Of a DNA stretch of 64,000 nucleotides, positions 53,943 through 63,598 are shown piece by piece; positions within the stretch are counted from its first letter, which is position 1; each line of letters begins with the position of its first letter. The stretch is from Micromonospora sediminicola. GTDB taxonomy: Bacteria; Actinomycetota; Actinomycetes; Mycobacteriales; Micromonosporaceae. A program made the translations under genes and the position numbers. The stretch covers positions 1,812,501 through 1,876,500 of the forward strand of contig NZ_FLRH01000003.1 in NCBI RefSeq assembly GCF_900089585.1, read 5' to 3'. The notes beneath the pieces are model-generated. The model made no database searches. It worked only from the letters and a program-made list of their open reading frames with translations, and was not told the origin of the DNA.

Positions 53943-54956
53943 TCAATGAGCTGGGGTGGATCCAGCGGGGCGCGCCCAGGACCAGCCTTGCCGCTCGGCC
54001 AGCCAGGTGAGCGCCTGCTCGCCGCTCCAGCGCCGGTGGGCGCGCAGGTGCGCAGACATCGTCGACGGCCCGGCGGCGGCGCCGGTCAGGTGGTAGCCGG
54101 CCAGCGCGGCGAGCGTCACGTCCAGCGCGTCCTCGGGCGCGCCCGCCACGGCCGGGTGGCGGGCGAAGGCGGCGTCCGCGTCGAGGCCGCTGGCGTACGC
54201 GGTGAGCAGCAGGCCGGCCAGGTCGAACCAGGCGGGCCCGTGGCAGAGCCAGGTCCAGTCGCACAGCCAGGCGCGACCGGCGGGGTCGAGCAGGAGGTTG
54301 TCCACCCGCAGGTCGCCGTGGGCCAGCCCGGGGGCGGCGTCGGCGTAGCCGGGGAGGCGGGACTCCAGCGCGACCAGCTCCGCCAGCGGGGCCCCGGCCG
54401 CCGGGGCGGGGAGTGGTTCGCGGCCGGCGGCCACCTCGCCCCACCAGAGGATGTCCTCCCGGGCCAGGTCGGCGAGGCGGGGCAGCCCGAGCGCGGCGAG
54501 GTCACCGGGCGGGTCGGCGAGCGCGGCGGCCACCTCGGCGTACGTGGTGAGGGCGGCGTCCAACTCGGCCGGGTCCCAGGGCAGCCGGGGGACGCGCCCG
54601 TCGATCGCGTCGAGGGCCAGGGCGTACCAGCCGGCCGCGGTCAGCGCCCAGCGCGGCCGGGGCACCGGCAGGCCGGCGGGGAGCCGGGCCAGGACGGCGG
54701 CCTCGTGGGCGTGCCAGTCGACCAGGTGCCGCTGCCCGTCCAGCGCCGCCGCCTTGACGAACACCGGGTCGCCGCCCGGGCCGGTCAGCACGGCGGCGAA
54801 GCCGCGGGTGAAGCCGCCGCCGGCCACCCGGACCGCCGCCGGTGGGCCGCCGAGCCGGGCGGCCAGCGCGTCACGCAGCCCCGGCGGCAGGTCGACCCAG
54901 CCGGGCCGCTCGGCCGTGGCCCCGTACGCGACGGGGGGTAGCGAGATCGCACGCAC
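53943..54956 (-). CDS. phosphotransferase family protein (APH-like kinase fold)
   Basis: Encodes 337 aa. The catalytic loop GLAHGDLRVDNLLLD (Brenner motif H-G-D-x4-N) and the metal-binding segment LCDWTWLCHGPAWFDLA are clear. The glycine-rich nucleotide loop (VAGGGFTRGFAAVLTG) and the lysine in VFVKAAAL are in the N-lobe. Family members phosphorylate aminoglycosides, sugars or choline; nothing here points to resistance. The GTG at 54956 gives MRAISLPPVAYG; a GTG/ATG further upstream cannot be excluded because no ribosome site is clear. Confidence 0.85.
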   Translation of the reverse strand: MRAISLPPVAYGATAERPGWVDLPPGLRDALAARLGGPPAAVRVAGGGFTRGFAAVLTGPGGDPVFVKAAALDGQRHLVDWHAHEAAVLARLPAGLPVPRPRWALTAAGWYALALDAIDGRVPRLPWDPAELDAALTTYAEVAAALADPPGDLAALGLPRLADLAREDILWWGEVAAGREPLPAPAAGAPLAELVALESRLPGYADAAPGLAHGDLRVDNLLLDPAGRAWLCDWTWLCHGPAWFDLAGLLLTAYASGLDADAAFARHPAVAGAPEDALDVTLAALAGYHLTGAAAGPSTMSAHLRAHRRWSGEQALTWLAERQGWSWARPAGSTPAH

Positions 54957-55015
54957 CGCACCATGCTGCCGCACCGACGGCGCCCGGTGTGGGCCGCGCC
55001 GTCGGTGGGCTCTGC

Positions 55016-55029
55016 CAGACTGCCTGACC
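55016..55029 (+). promoter_or_regulatory. -10-like box before the DUF4240 gene
   Basis: CAGACT (55016-55021) lies 8 nt before the ATG at 55030; no Shine-Dalgarno is present. The first base departs from consensus. Confidence 0.3.
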
Positions 55030-55566
55030 ATGAGGACCGACGAGTTCTGGCAGTTGATCGACGACGCCCGGAGCGGGGCCGGGGGAGAGCCCGACGCGGT
55101 CGCCGCCCGGGCGGTCGCGCTGCTGGCCGAGCGCGACCCGGAGGAGATCGTCGGGTACGCCCACCACCAGCGGCGGGTGCTGGCCGCCTCCTACCGGGTC
55201 GACCTGTGGGGCGCGGCCTACCTGATCAACGGCGGCGCGTCGGACGACGGCTTCGAATACTTCCGGGGCTGGCTGATGACCCAGGGCCGGGCGGTCTTCG
55301 CCCGCGCGGTCGCCGAGCCGGACTCGCTGGCCGAGCTGCCCCGGGTGCGGGCGGCCGCGCTCAGCGGCGAGGAGTTCGAGTGCGAGCCGATGCTGGCGGT
55401 GCCGTGGGAGGCCTACCGGAAGGCCACGGCGAGCGAGTTGCCGACCGACCGCGACCCGGTGCCGGAGCCCGACCTGAACGACTTCTGGGACTTCGACGAC
55501 GAGGAGGAGGCCCGGCGTCGGTTGCCGAGGCTCGCCGCGCTCTTCGTCGAGCCGCCCCAGGAGTGA
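55030..55566 (+). CDS. DUF4240 domain protein
   Basis: Encodes 178 aa. MRTDEFWQLIDDARSG, the central YLINGGASDDGFEYFRGWLMTQGRAVFARAVAEPDSLAEL and CEPMLAVPWEAY are the DUF4240 signature, a soluble family of unknown function in actinobacteria. The acidic end PDLNDFWDFDDEEEARRRLPRLAALF is also typical. It is divergent from the phosphotransferase gene (73 bp) and 95 nt upstream of lepA. Confidence 0.9.
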   Translation: MRTDEFWQLIDDARSGAGGEPDAVAARAVALLAERDPEEIVGYAHHQRRVLAASYRVDLWGAAYLINGGASDDGFEYFRGWLMTQGRAVFARAVAEPDSLAELPRVRAAALSGEEFECEPMLAVPWEAYRKATASELPTDRDPVPEPDLNDFWDFDDEEEARRRLPRLAALFVEPPQE

Positions 55567-55661
55567 CGGGGGAGCCCGGGCGAGCGCCGGGCGACGTGGG
55601 AGCATAGAGGGGGCCGGCGACGCGCCGGCCCGCTCACGTCAGCCGACCAGAACGGACCGCT

Positions 55662-57539
<1,878 letters not shown>

Positions 57540-57555
57540 CCGCAGAGCCGTACCG

Positions 57556-57589
57556 CCGGCCGGTGTCCTCGTCCGAGGGCGCCGGCCGG
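57556..57589 (+). terminator. lepA terminator-like hairpin
   Basis: CCGGCCGGTGTCCTCG pairs with CGAGGGCGCCGGCCGG (16 bp, two G-U pairs) around a TC turn, 17 nt after the lepA stop. Confidence 0.75.
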
Positions 57590-57685
57590 TGCGCGTACTC
57601 AGGAAATTTTCAGCTGCGGACGGCGCTCCCACCTGCGGTTTCGGGCCGCCGCGGCGGCTGGAGGGGCTCGGACGGCGCGGAGGCC

Positions 57686-57712
57686 GGTTTCGGTTTTCGG
57701 CGGGTCGGGAAC
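57686..57712 (+). promoter_or_regulatory. sigma-B/F-like promoter of GlsB copy 1
   Basis: GGTTT (57686-57690), 16 nt, then GGGAAC (57707-57712). This fits the actinobacterial general-stress sigma pattern GTTT-N14-16-GGGWAN. The same boxes at the same spacing lie upstream of the second copy. Confidence 0.6.
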
Positions 57713-57771
57713 TTAGCGGTCACGACAGGAACCGCACAGAACGTGCGAAACCGCTTATAGGAGGACCGACC

Positions 57772-58056
57772 GTGGAGTTCACCGTCTGGGGCATCATCAC
57801 CGCGCTGATCGTCGGCCTGATCGTCGGCGCGCTGGGCCGGCTGGTCGTGCCGGGTCGTCAGAACATGCCGATGTGGCTGCACATGCTGATCGGCGTCGGC
57901 GCCGCGCTGCTGGGCACGATCGTCGCCCGGGCCTCCGGCTTCGCCGAGACCGCCGGCATCGACTGGCGCGAGCTGCTGCTGCAGGTGCTCTTCGCCGCCA
58001 TCGCGGTCGCGCTGGTGGCGGGCGTCGGTCGTCGGCGGGGCGTCACCCACCACTGA
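57772..58056 (+). CDS. GlsB/YeaQ/YmgE family stress-response membrane protein, copy 1
   Basis: Encodes 94 aa with three transmembrane helices and the family motif GALGRLVVPGRQNMPMWLHMLIGVGAALLGT. It belongs to the transglycosylase-associated (GlsB) family, usually induced by envelope or acid stress. The GTG is preceded by AGGAGG (57759-57764). The next gene is a near copy; about eight residues differ, mostly at the two ends. A sigma-B/F-like promoter and a 15-bp terminator frame the gene. Confidence 0.92.
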   Translation: MEFTVWGIITALIVGLIVGALGRLVVPGRQNMPMWLHMLIGVGAALLGTIVARASGFAETAGIDWRELLLQVLFAAIAVALVAGVGRRRGVTHH

Positions 58057-58075
58057 TCGCGCACCCCTGCGCCTC

Positions 58076-58110
58076 GACGGGCGCCCGGCCTCATCGGCCG
58101 GGCGTCCGTC
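58076..58110 (+). terminator. terminator of GlsB copy 1
   Basis: GACGGGCGCCCGGCC pairs with GGCCGGGCGTCCGTC (15 bp, one G-U) around TCATC. Nearly the same stem follows copy 2. Confidence 0.85.
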
Positions 58111-58166
58111 GGCGTTTCCGCATTGAACCCGGTCGGTTCCCTCGCGCTCTCGTCGGGGGCCGTCGG

Positions 58167-58194
58167 GCTGGGGTTTTTGGGGAGAAACCCCAGC
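58167..58194 (+). terminator. hairpin between the two GlsB units
   Basis: GCTGGGGTTT pairs with AAACCCCAGC around an 8-nt loop, between the copy 1 terminator and the copy 2 promoter. It has no counterpart at copy 1. Confidence 0.5.
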
Positions 58195-58228
58195 TCACTG
58201 CCCGTCCGAACAATTCGTCACCGAAGTC

Positions 58229-58255
58229 GGTTTGGATTTTTGGCGGGTCGGGAAC
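58229..58255 (+). promoter_or_regulatory. sigma-B/F-like promoter of GlsB copy 2
   Basis: GGTTT (58229-58233), 16 nt, GGGAAC (58250-58255). The surrounding GGCGGGTCGGGAAC segment is identical to copy 1. Confidence 0.6.
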
Positions 58256-58317
58256 CTATCGATCACGACAGTGAACACACGACATCGTGTGACTTGATCC
58301 GAAGGAGGAGGGCGACC

Positions 58318-58602
58318 ATGGATCTCACCGTTTGGGGCATCATCACCGCGCTGGTCGTTGGTCTGATCGTCGGCGCGCTGGGCCGGCTGGTCGTGCCGGG
58401 CCGGCAGAACATGCCGATGTGGCTGCACATGCTGATCGGCGTCGGCGCCGCGCTGCTGGGCACGATCGTCGCCCGGGCCTCCGGCTTCGCCGAGACCGCC
58501 GGCATCGACTGGCGCGAGCTGATGCTGCAGGTGCTCTTCGCCGCCATCGCCGTCGCCCTGGTGGCCGGCGTCGGTCGTCGGCGCAGCGTCTCGCGTTACT
58601 GA
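58318..58602 (+). CDS. GlsB/YeaQ/YmgE family stress-response membrane protein, copy 2
   Basis: Encodes 94 aa, near-identical to the protein at 57772-58056. From TVWGIITAL to VAGVGRRR only two conservative changes (I/V and L/M) occur, and the ends differ (THH versus SRY). Three transmembrane helices. This copy uses ATG after GGAGGAG. Promoter and terminator are conserved with copy 1, so a whole transcription unit was duplicated. Both copies appear intact. Confidence 0.92.
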   Translation: MDLTVWGIITALVVGLIVGALGRLVVPGRQNMPMWLHMLIGVGAALLGTIVARASGFAETAGIDWRELMLQVLFAAIAVALVAGVGRRRSVSRY

Positions 58603-58621
58603 CCCCCGCACCACAGCGCTC

Positions 58622-58654
58622 GACGGGCGCCCGGCCACCGGCCGGGCGCCCGTC
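58622..58654 (+). terminator. terminator of GlsB copy 2
   Basis: A perfect 15-bp stem, GACGGGCGCCCGGCC with GGCCGGGCGCCCGTC, around a 3-nt loop; one arm is identical to that of the copy 1 terminator. Confidence 0.88.
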
Positions 58655-58758
58655 CGCGTACGCCCCCTCTGAGCTGCCCGGACGGCACCCCTGCCGGCCG
58701 GGCGTCCGGCTGCGATACGGTCGCCTCGGCCGCCCGCCGCGAACACCCCCTGTTGTAA

Positions 58759-58771
58759 AGGAAATTTTCCT
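58759..58771. promoter_or_regulatory. operator-like palindrome upstream of the sugar ABC importer
   Basis: AGGAAATTTTCCT is a perfect odd palindrome (6-bp arms), AT-rich in GC-rich surroundings, 53 nt before the substrate-binding protein start. It looks like a ROK- or LacI-type repressor site. Which regulator binds is unknown. Confidence 0.55.
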
Positions 58772-58824
58772 ACTAAGGTGCGGCGGAGAAGGTTAGTGCC
58801 AAACGGCCCTGAGGGAGATATGGC

Positions 58825-60117
58825 GTGAACAGGTGGAAGCGGCTGGCTCCGGTCACCGCCATCGTGGCGTCGGCCGCGCTGGTGCTGACCGGTTGCGGTG
58901 GCTCCGGCGACGACGACAAGGCCGCCGACAACAGCAAACTGACGGTTTGGATGATGGGTGAGGGCGGCGACGCCCAGACCGCGTTCCTCGACACGGTCGA
59001 GGCGGAGTTCAAGAAGAAGCACCCCGAGACCGACGTGGTGGTGCAGTACATCCCCTGGCTCGAGGCGCCGAAGAAGTTCCAGGCCGCGCTCGCCGGTGGG
59101 GAGGGCCCCGACGTCACCGAGCTGGGCAACACCGAGACCCAGGGCTGGGCGGCGCAGGAGGCGCTCGCCGACGTCACGGACAAGTTCAACGGCTGGTCCG
59201 AGGGCAAGGACATCCTGCCCGACCTGGTGAAGAACGCCCAGCTCGACGGCAAGCAGTACGGCGTCCCGTGGTACGCCGGCGTGCGCGCCGTCTACTACCG
59301 CACCGACTGGTTCGCCGAGGCCGGCGTGAAGCCGCCGACGAACTGGGACGAGATGGTCGCCGCCGCCAAGGCCGTCCAGGCCAAGAAGCCCGGCACCTAC
59401 GGCATCGCCCTGCCGGGCAACTCCGAGCTGCCGTTCTACTCCTTCCTGTGGGGGGCCGGCGGCGAGATCGCCACCAAGGAGGGCGACACCTGGAAGTCCG
59501 GCTACAACACCCCCGAGGCGCAGAAGGCGGTCAAGTTCTGGACCGACCTGGTGACCGTGCACAAGGTCGCCCCGCCCGCCGCCGCCGGCTGGAACGAGGT
59601 CGACGCCCGGACCCAGTTCGCCACCGGCAAGGCCGCCATGGCCTTCGCCGGTAGCTGGCAGGGCGGCGCGATGAAGAAGGACAACCCCGACATCGAGAAG
59701 GTGTGGGGCACGTTCCCGATCCCCGGCCCGGACGGCAAGGCCGCCCCGGCGTTCGCCGGCGGGTCCGACATCGCGGTCTGGAAGGACAGCGAGCGGCAGG
59801 CGCTGGCCTGGGACTACATGACCGTGCTGCTGAGCAAGCAGAAGGACCAGGAGTTCGCCAGCAGCCTCGGCTTCTTCCCGGTCTACAAGGACCTGGTCAG
59901 CGGCGGCAACTACGCCGACGACAAGGTGATGGCCGCGTTCGCCACCGCCATCCAGAACACCAAGCTGACCCCGCTCACCCCCAAGTGGGTCGAGGTCAGC
60001 CGGACCAAGACGGTGACCCAGGCGATGAACAGCTCGGTCATCAAGGGCCAGAAGACGGTCGAGAAGGCAACCGCCGACGCGGCCACCGAGATGGAAAGCA
60101 TCCTCAACGCCAAGTGA
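58825..60117 (+). CDS. sugar ABC transporter substrate-binding lipoprotein
   Basis: Encodes 430 aa of the family 1 (MalE-like) extracellular solute-binding proteins. The lipoprotein signal VTAIVASAALVLTGCGG has its lipid-anchored cysteine at about 24. LTVWMMGEGGD, the GGEGPDVTELGNTETQGW region and FATGKAAMAFAGSWQGG are typical of oligosaccharide or amino-sugar binders. The GTG start at 58825 follows GAGGGAGA. The stop overlaps the first permease (GTGA). Substrate probably a sugar; which one cannot be read from sequence. Confidence 0.92.
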   Translation: MNRWKRLAPVTAIVASAALVLTGCGGSGDDDKAADNSKLTVWMMGEGGDAQTAFLDTVEAEFKKKHPETDVVVQYIPWLEAPKKFQAALAGGEGPDVTELGNTETQGWAAQEALADVTDKFNGWSEGKDILPDLVKNAQLDGKQYGVPWYAGVRAVYYRTDWFAEAGVKPPTNWDEMVAAAKAVQAKKPGTYGIALPGNSELPFYSFLWGAGGEIATKEGDTWKSGYNTPEAQKAVKFWTDLVTVHKVAPPAAAGWNEVDARTQFATGKAAMAFAGSWQGGAMKKDNPDIEKVWGTFPIPGPDGKAAPAFAGGSDIAVWKDSERQALAWDYMTVLLSKQKDQEFASSLGFFPVYKDLVSGGNYADDKVMAAFATAIQNTKLTPLTPKWVEVSRTKTVTQAMNSSVIKGQKTVEKATADAATEMESILNAK

Positions 60118-61106
60118 CCACGCTGACCGAGGCCACCGACGAGGCCGCCGTGCGGGGGAAGGCCCCCGCGCGGCGGCCCCGCCGAAAGGTGGACCGCCTC
60201 CCGTACCTGCTGCTCCTGCCCTGCCTGGCGATCATCGCCGTGCTCCTGCTCTGGCCGCTCGGCCAGGTCGTGATGATGTCCTTCTACAAGTTGGACAGCG
60301 TCCGGCAGCTCCGGGGGGACCGCGAGTGGCCGTGGGTCGGCCTGGCCAACTACGCGCAGATCCTCAGCGACCCGTTCTTCCGTACGGTGTTGCGCAACAC
60401 CGTGCTGTTCGCGGTCGCCAACGTGGCCCTCACCATGGTGCTGGGCACCCTGGTCGGGCTGCTGCTCAACCGGCTGGGCAAGAAGATGGCCACGTTCGTG
60501 GCGAGCTGCGTGATGCTCGCCTGGGCCACCCCGGCGCTCACCGGCACGATCGTCTGGAAGTGGATCTTCGACGACACGAGCGGGCTGGTCACCTGGCTGT
60601 TCAACAAGCTCCCGGACGGGCTCTCCACGACGCTGTTCGGGCGCAGCGACTGGACCGGCTACGGCTGGTTCAACGACCCGCTGATGTTCTTCGGCATCCT
60701 GACCCTGGTGGTGGTCTGGCACTCGTTCCCGTTCATCGCGGTGAGCGTGCTGGCCGGGCTCAAGAGCGTGCCGACCGAGCTGCAGGAGGCGGCCCGGGTC
60801 GACGGCGCCGGACCGTGGAAGGTCTTCTGGTCGGTCACGTTCCCGATGCTGCGGCCGGTCTTCGGCATCCTCGTGGTGCTCTCCACGATCTGGGACTTCA
60901 AGGTCTTCACCCAGCAGTTCGTGCTGGCCGGCGGCACGCAGGACCGCTCGACGTTCATGCTGTCGATCTACTCGTACGCGGAGGCGTTCTCGCCACCGCC
61001 CAAGTACGGCCTCGGCTCGGCCATCGCCGTCATCCTCACCGTGATCCTGCTCGTGGTGACCGCCCTGTACGTCCGCATGGTGCTCAAGCAGGAGGACGAG
61101 TCGTGA
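60114..61106 (+). CDS. sugar ABC transporter permease (first)
   Basis: Encodes 330 aa with six transmembrane helices, MalF/UgpA-like. It starts VTTLTEATDEAAVRGKAPARRP, a polar cytoplasmic tail, then LPYLLLLPCLAIIAVLLLWP. The cytoplasmic EAA loop reads ELQEAARVDGAGPWKVFWSVTFPML, the contact for the ATPase. GTG overlaps the binding-protein stop, and the stop overlaps the second permease (GTGA). No ATPase gene is in the cluster. Confidence 0.94.
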   Translation: MTTLTEATDEAAVRGKAPARRPRRKVDRLPYLLLLPCLAIIAVLLLWPLGQVVMMSFYKLDSVRQLRGDREWPWVGLANYAQILSDPFFRTVLRNTVLFAVANVALTMVLGTLVGLLLNRLGKKMATFVASCVMLAWATPALTGTIVWKWIFDDTSGLVTWLFNKLPDGLSTTLFGRSDWTGYGWFNDPLMFFGILTLVVVWHSFPFIAVSVLAGLKSVPTELQEAARVDGAGPWKVFWSVTFPMLRPVFGILVVLSTIWDFKVFTQQFVLAGGTQDRSTFMLSIYSYAEAFSPPPKYGLGSAIAVILTVILLVVTALYVRMVLKQEDES

Positions 61107-61933
61107 AGAAGATCGCCCTCAACGGTGCCGGCCTGCTGGTCGCGCTCTTCGCCGCGTTCCCGGTCTACTGGATGGTGGCGACCTCGCTGAAGCCCAACCG
61201 GGAGATCTTCTCGTCCACGCCGCGCCCGGTGCCGGCGGAGCCGACGCTGGAGCACTACCGGGAGATCCTCACCGGCAACCTCATCCCCGGCGTGACGTTC
61301 GTCGACTTCTTCCTGAACAGCGTGCTGGTCGCGGTGGCCACCGTGCTGCTGAGCGGGCTGGTCGCGCTGCTCGCCGCGACCGCGGTGGCCCGGTTCCGGT
61401 TCAAGCTGCGCACCAGCTTCCTGATCCTGCTCCTGGTGGTGCAGATGATCCCGCTGGAGGCGCTGGTCATCCCGCTGTTCCTGATGATCCAGCGGCTCGG
61501 CCTCTACAACACGCTGCCCAGCCTGATCCTCACCTACCTCGGCTTCTCGCTGCCGTTCGCGGTCTGGATGCTGCGCGGCTTCGTCGCCGCGGTGCCCAAG
61601 GAACTGGAGGAGGCCGCCGCGATCGACGGGGCCAGCCGGGCCCAGACGTTCCGCAAGGTGCTCTTCCCGCTGGTCGCACCCGGCCTGGTGGCGACCAGCA
61701 TCTTCTCCTTCATCACCGCGTGGAACGAGCTGATCTTCGCGCTGACCTTCATCAACGACCAGGAGAAGTACACCCTGCCGGTGGCGATGACGTTCTTCTT
61801 CGGTCGGGACGACACGGCCTGGGGCTCGGTCATGGCCGCGTCCACGCTGTTCACCCTGCCGGTGATCGTGTTCTTCCTGCTGGTCCAGCGTCGGATGGTC
61901 TCCGGCCTGGTCGCCGGCGCGGTCAAGGGCTGA
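61103..61933 (+). CDS. sugar ABC transporter permease (second)
   Basis: Encodes 276 aa, MalG/UgpE-like, six transmembrane helices. EAA loop ELEEAAAIDGASRAQTFRKVLFPLVAPG is intact. GTG at 61103 follows GGAGGACGA and lies in the stop of the first permease. With the binding protein it makes a complete importer apart from the ATPase. In Streptomyces such importers share the MsiK-type ATPase encoded elsewhere; the same is likely here. Confidence 0.94.
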   Translation: MKKIALNGAGLLVALFAAFPVYWMVATSLKPNREIFSSTPRPVPAEPTLEHYREILTGNLIPGVTFVDFFLNSVLVAVATVLLSGLVALLAATAVARFRFKLRTSFLILLLVVQMIPLEALVIPLFLMIQRLGLYNTLPSLILTYLGFSLPFAVWMLRGFVAAVPKELEEAAAIDGASRAQTFRKVLFPLVAPGLVATSIFSFITAWNELIFALTFINDQEKYTLPVAMTFFFGRDDTAWGSVMAASTLFTLPVIVFFLLVQRRMVSGLVAGAVKG

Positions 61934-61936
61934 GCC

Positions 61937-61949
61937 TAGGCTGATCGCC
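61937..61949 (+). promoter_or_regulatory. -10 box, leaderless start of the MOSC gene
   Basis: TAGGCT (61937-61942) lies 7 nt before the ATG at 61950. No Shine-Dalgarno is present. Confidence 0.45.
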
Positions 61950-62585
61950 ATGACGGGCAGGCTGGTGGCGGTGAACCTCGGCACGGTCACCGAGGCGGAG
62001 TGGGCGGGCGACGCGAGCGGTCGCAGCGGCATCGACAAGCGTCCGGCCGAGGGCCGGGTGCCGGTCACGGCCGCCGGGCTGGCCGGCGACTTCATCGGCG
62101 AGCCGGCCCACCACGGCGGCCCCGACCAGGCGGTCTACGCGTACGCCGAGGAGGACGCCGCCTGGTGGGCCGCGGAGCTGGGGCGGCAGCCCCGCCCGGG
62201 CGTCTTCGGGGAGAACCTCAGCACCTGGGCCGTGGACGTGACCGGCGCGGTCGTCGGCGAGTGCTGGGCGGTCGGCTCCGCGTTGCTCCAGGTGACCAAG
62301 CCGCGCACGCCGTGCCGGACGTTCGCCGGCTTCTGGGGCGTACCGGACCTGATCAAGCGGTTCACCCTGCGGGGCGCGCCCGGCGCCTACCTGCGGGTGC
62401 TGCGCGAGGGTGAGATCGGCGCCGGCGACCCGGTCGAGGTGGTCGACCGGCCGGCGCACGGGGTGACCGTCGGCGAGGTGTTCCGCGCGACCACGCTGGA
62501 GCCGGAGCTCCTGCCCCGCCTGCTCGACGCGCCGGAACTGCCCGGGCCGCTGCGGGAGAAGGTCCGCCGCCGGCTCGCCGGCTGA
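61950..62585 (+). CDS. MOSC domain protein (YiiM-like)
   Basis: Encodes 211 aa. GLAGDFIGEPAHHGGPDQAVYAYAEEDAAWW, FGENLSTWAVDV and the cysteine region TKPRTPCRTFAGFWGVPDLIKRF identify a MOSC domain, related to the molybdenum-cofactor sulfurase C-terminus. YiiM-type members reduce N-hydroxylated bases in E. coli; the role here is inferred only. The conserved cysteine is in TPCRTFAG. It is 16 nt from the permease stop but has its own -10-like box. Confidence 0.9.
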   Translation: MTGRLVAVNLGTVTEAEWAGDASGRSGIDKRPAEGRVPVTAAGLAGDFIGEPAHHGGPDQAVYAYAEEDAAWWAAELGRQPRPGVFGENLSTWAVDVTGAVVGECWAVGSALLQVTKPRTPCRTFAGFWGVPDLIKRFTLRGAPGAYLRVLREGEIGAGDPVEVVDRPAHGVTVGEVFRATTLEPELLPRLLDAPELPGPLREKVRRRLAG

Positions 62586-62600
62586 CCGGCGCCGGCCGGA

Positions 62601-63461
62601 TCACGTCGCGGCGAAGACCTCGGCCAGCACCTGCGTGGCCGGGTCACCCTTCACCCGGTCCCAGGTGCCCTGCTCGGCCGTCCACTCCAGGTTCGCGAAG
62701 CGGACCCGCTTCACGCCGTGGTCGTCGGCGTGCGACACCAGCCAGTGCGCGTAGCGCCAGCCGTCGCGGTCGTCGCCGGCCGGCACCGTCAGCCCGGTGA
62801 GGTCGGTCCCCGCGGTCAGCCGGGGCAACCCCCAGTCGAGCGTGAGCCCCTCCAGCAGCGCACTGGCGGCGGCCGGGCCGCGCATGGTCGGCGTCGAACC
62901 GACGGTGCAGGCCACCGCGCCGGTCGCCTCACCCAGCAGGGCACGGGTCAGGACCTGCGACTCGTCCGCCCACTTCTGGTACGCCTCGGGGTAGGCCGAC
63001 CGCTGCACCCGCTGGGCGGCCTCGGTGACCCGCATCCGCTCCCAGCCCCTGACCTTCTTCAACGCGGCGTAGAACTTGTTCGCCGCGTAGCGCGGGTCCT
63101 GGATCTCCTCCGGCGTGCCCCAACCCTGGCTCGGGCGCTGCTGGAACAGGCCCAGGGAGTCCCGGTCGCCGTGCGCGATGTTGCGCAGGTGCGACTCCTG
63201 GTAGGCGGTGGCCAGCGCCACCACCACCGCCCGCTCGGGCATCCGGCGCTGCACGCCGATGGCCGCGATGGTGGCCGCGTTCGCCATCTGGTCGGCGCCG
63301 AGCACCACCTCGCCGTCGGCCTGCACCGTGCAGGTCCGGCTGGCCACCGGCAGACGCAGGTGGTGACCGAACTGCTTGGTGACGAACCAGATCGCGAGCA
63401 GGGCCAGCACACACACCGCCACACCAGCTGCCACGATCGCCGCTCGCGTCCGCACCCGCAC
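62601..63461 (-). CDS. membrane-anchored lysozyme-like protein
   Basis: Encodes 286 aa. A transmembrane helix (about 7-27) anchors an extracytoplasmic domain. QMANAATIAAIGVQRRMPERAVVVALATAYQESHLRNIAHGDRDSLGLFQQRPSQGWGT resembles the lytic transglycosylase-like fold, with E near 89 as the candidate catalytic acid (YQESHLRN) and SLGLFQQRPS. This family is widespread in actinobacteria; cell-wall cleavage is plausible but unproven. Two cysteines (RTCTV, VACTV) may form a disulfide. The GTG follows GGGACAGGGGG. Confidence 0.82.
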   Translation of the reverse strand: MRVRTRAAIVAAGVAVCVLALLAIWFVTKQFGHHLRLPVASRTCTVQADGEVVLGADQMANAATIAAIGVQRRMPERAVVVALATAYQESHLRNIAHGDRDSLGLFQQRPSQGWGTPEEIQDPRYAANKFYAALKKVRGWERMRVTEAAQRVQRSAYPEAYQKWADESQVLTRALLGEATGAVACTVGSTPTMRGPAAASALLEGLTLDWGLPRLTAGTDLTGLTVPAGDDRDGWRYAHWLVSHADDHGVKRVRFANLEWTAEQGTWDRVKGDPATQVLAEVFAAT

Positions 63462-63540
63462 CCCCTGTCCCGACAGTCCGACCAGCGTACGTCGGCCACC
63501 TCACCTCCCGGCTCGGCCGACCGGCTGTCTCACCCCGGCG

Positions 63541-63582
63541 TCACCGGGCCGCCACGTACCGCGCCGATGTGGCCGCCGGTGA
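63541..63582 (-). terminator. imperfect hairpin after the enoyl-CoA hydratase gene
   Basis: TCACCGG pairs with CCGGTGA, with an inner GCCAC/GTGGC helix and internal mismatches. It lies 17 bases past the stop of the minus-strand gene at 63599. Confidence 0.45.
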
Positions 63583-63598
63583 GCGGCGCTCCCGCCCC

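Noticed and set aside
53943..54956. Aminoglycoside resistance gene
   Set aside because: The phosphotransferase fold is generic; context is housekeeping and no resistance-specific signature is seen.
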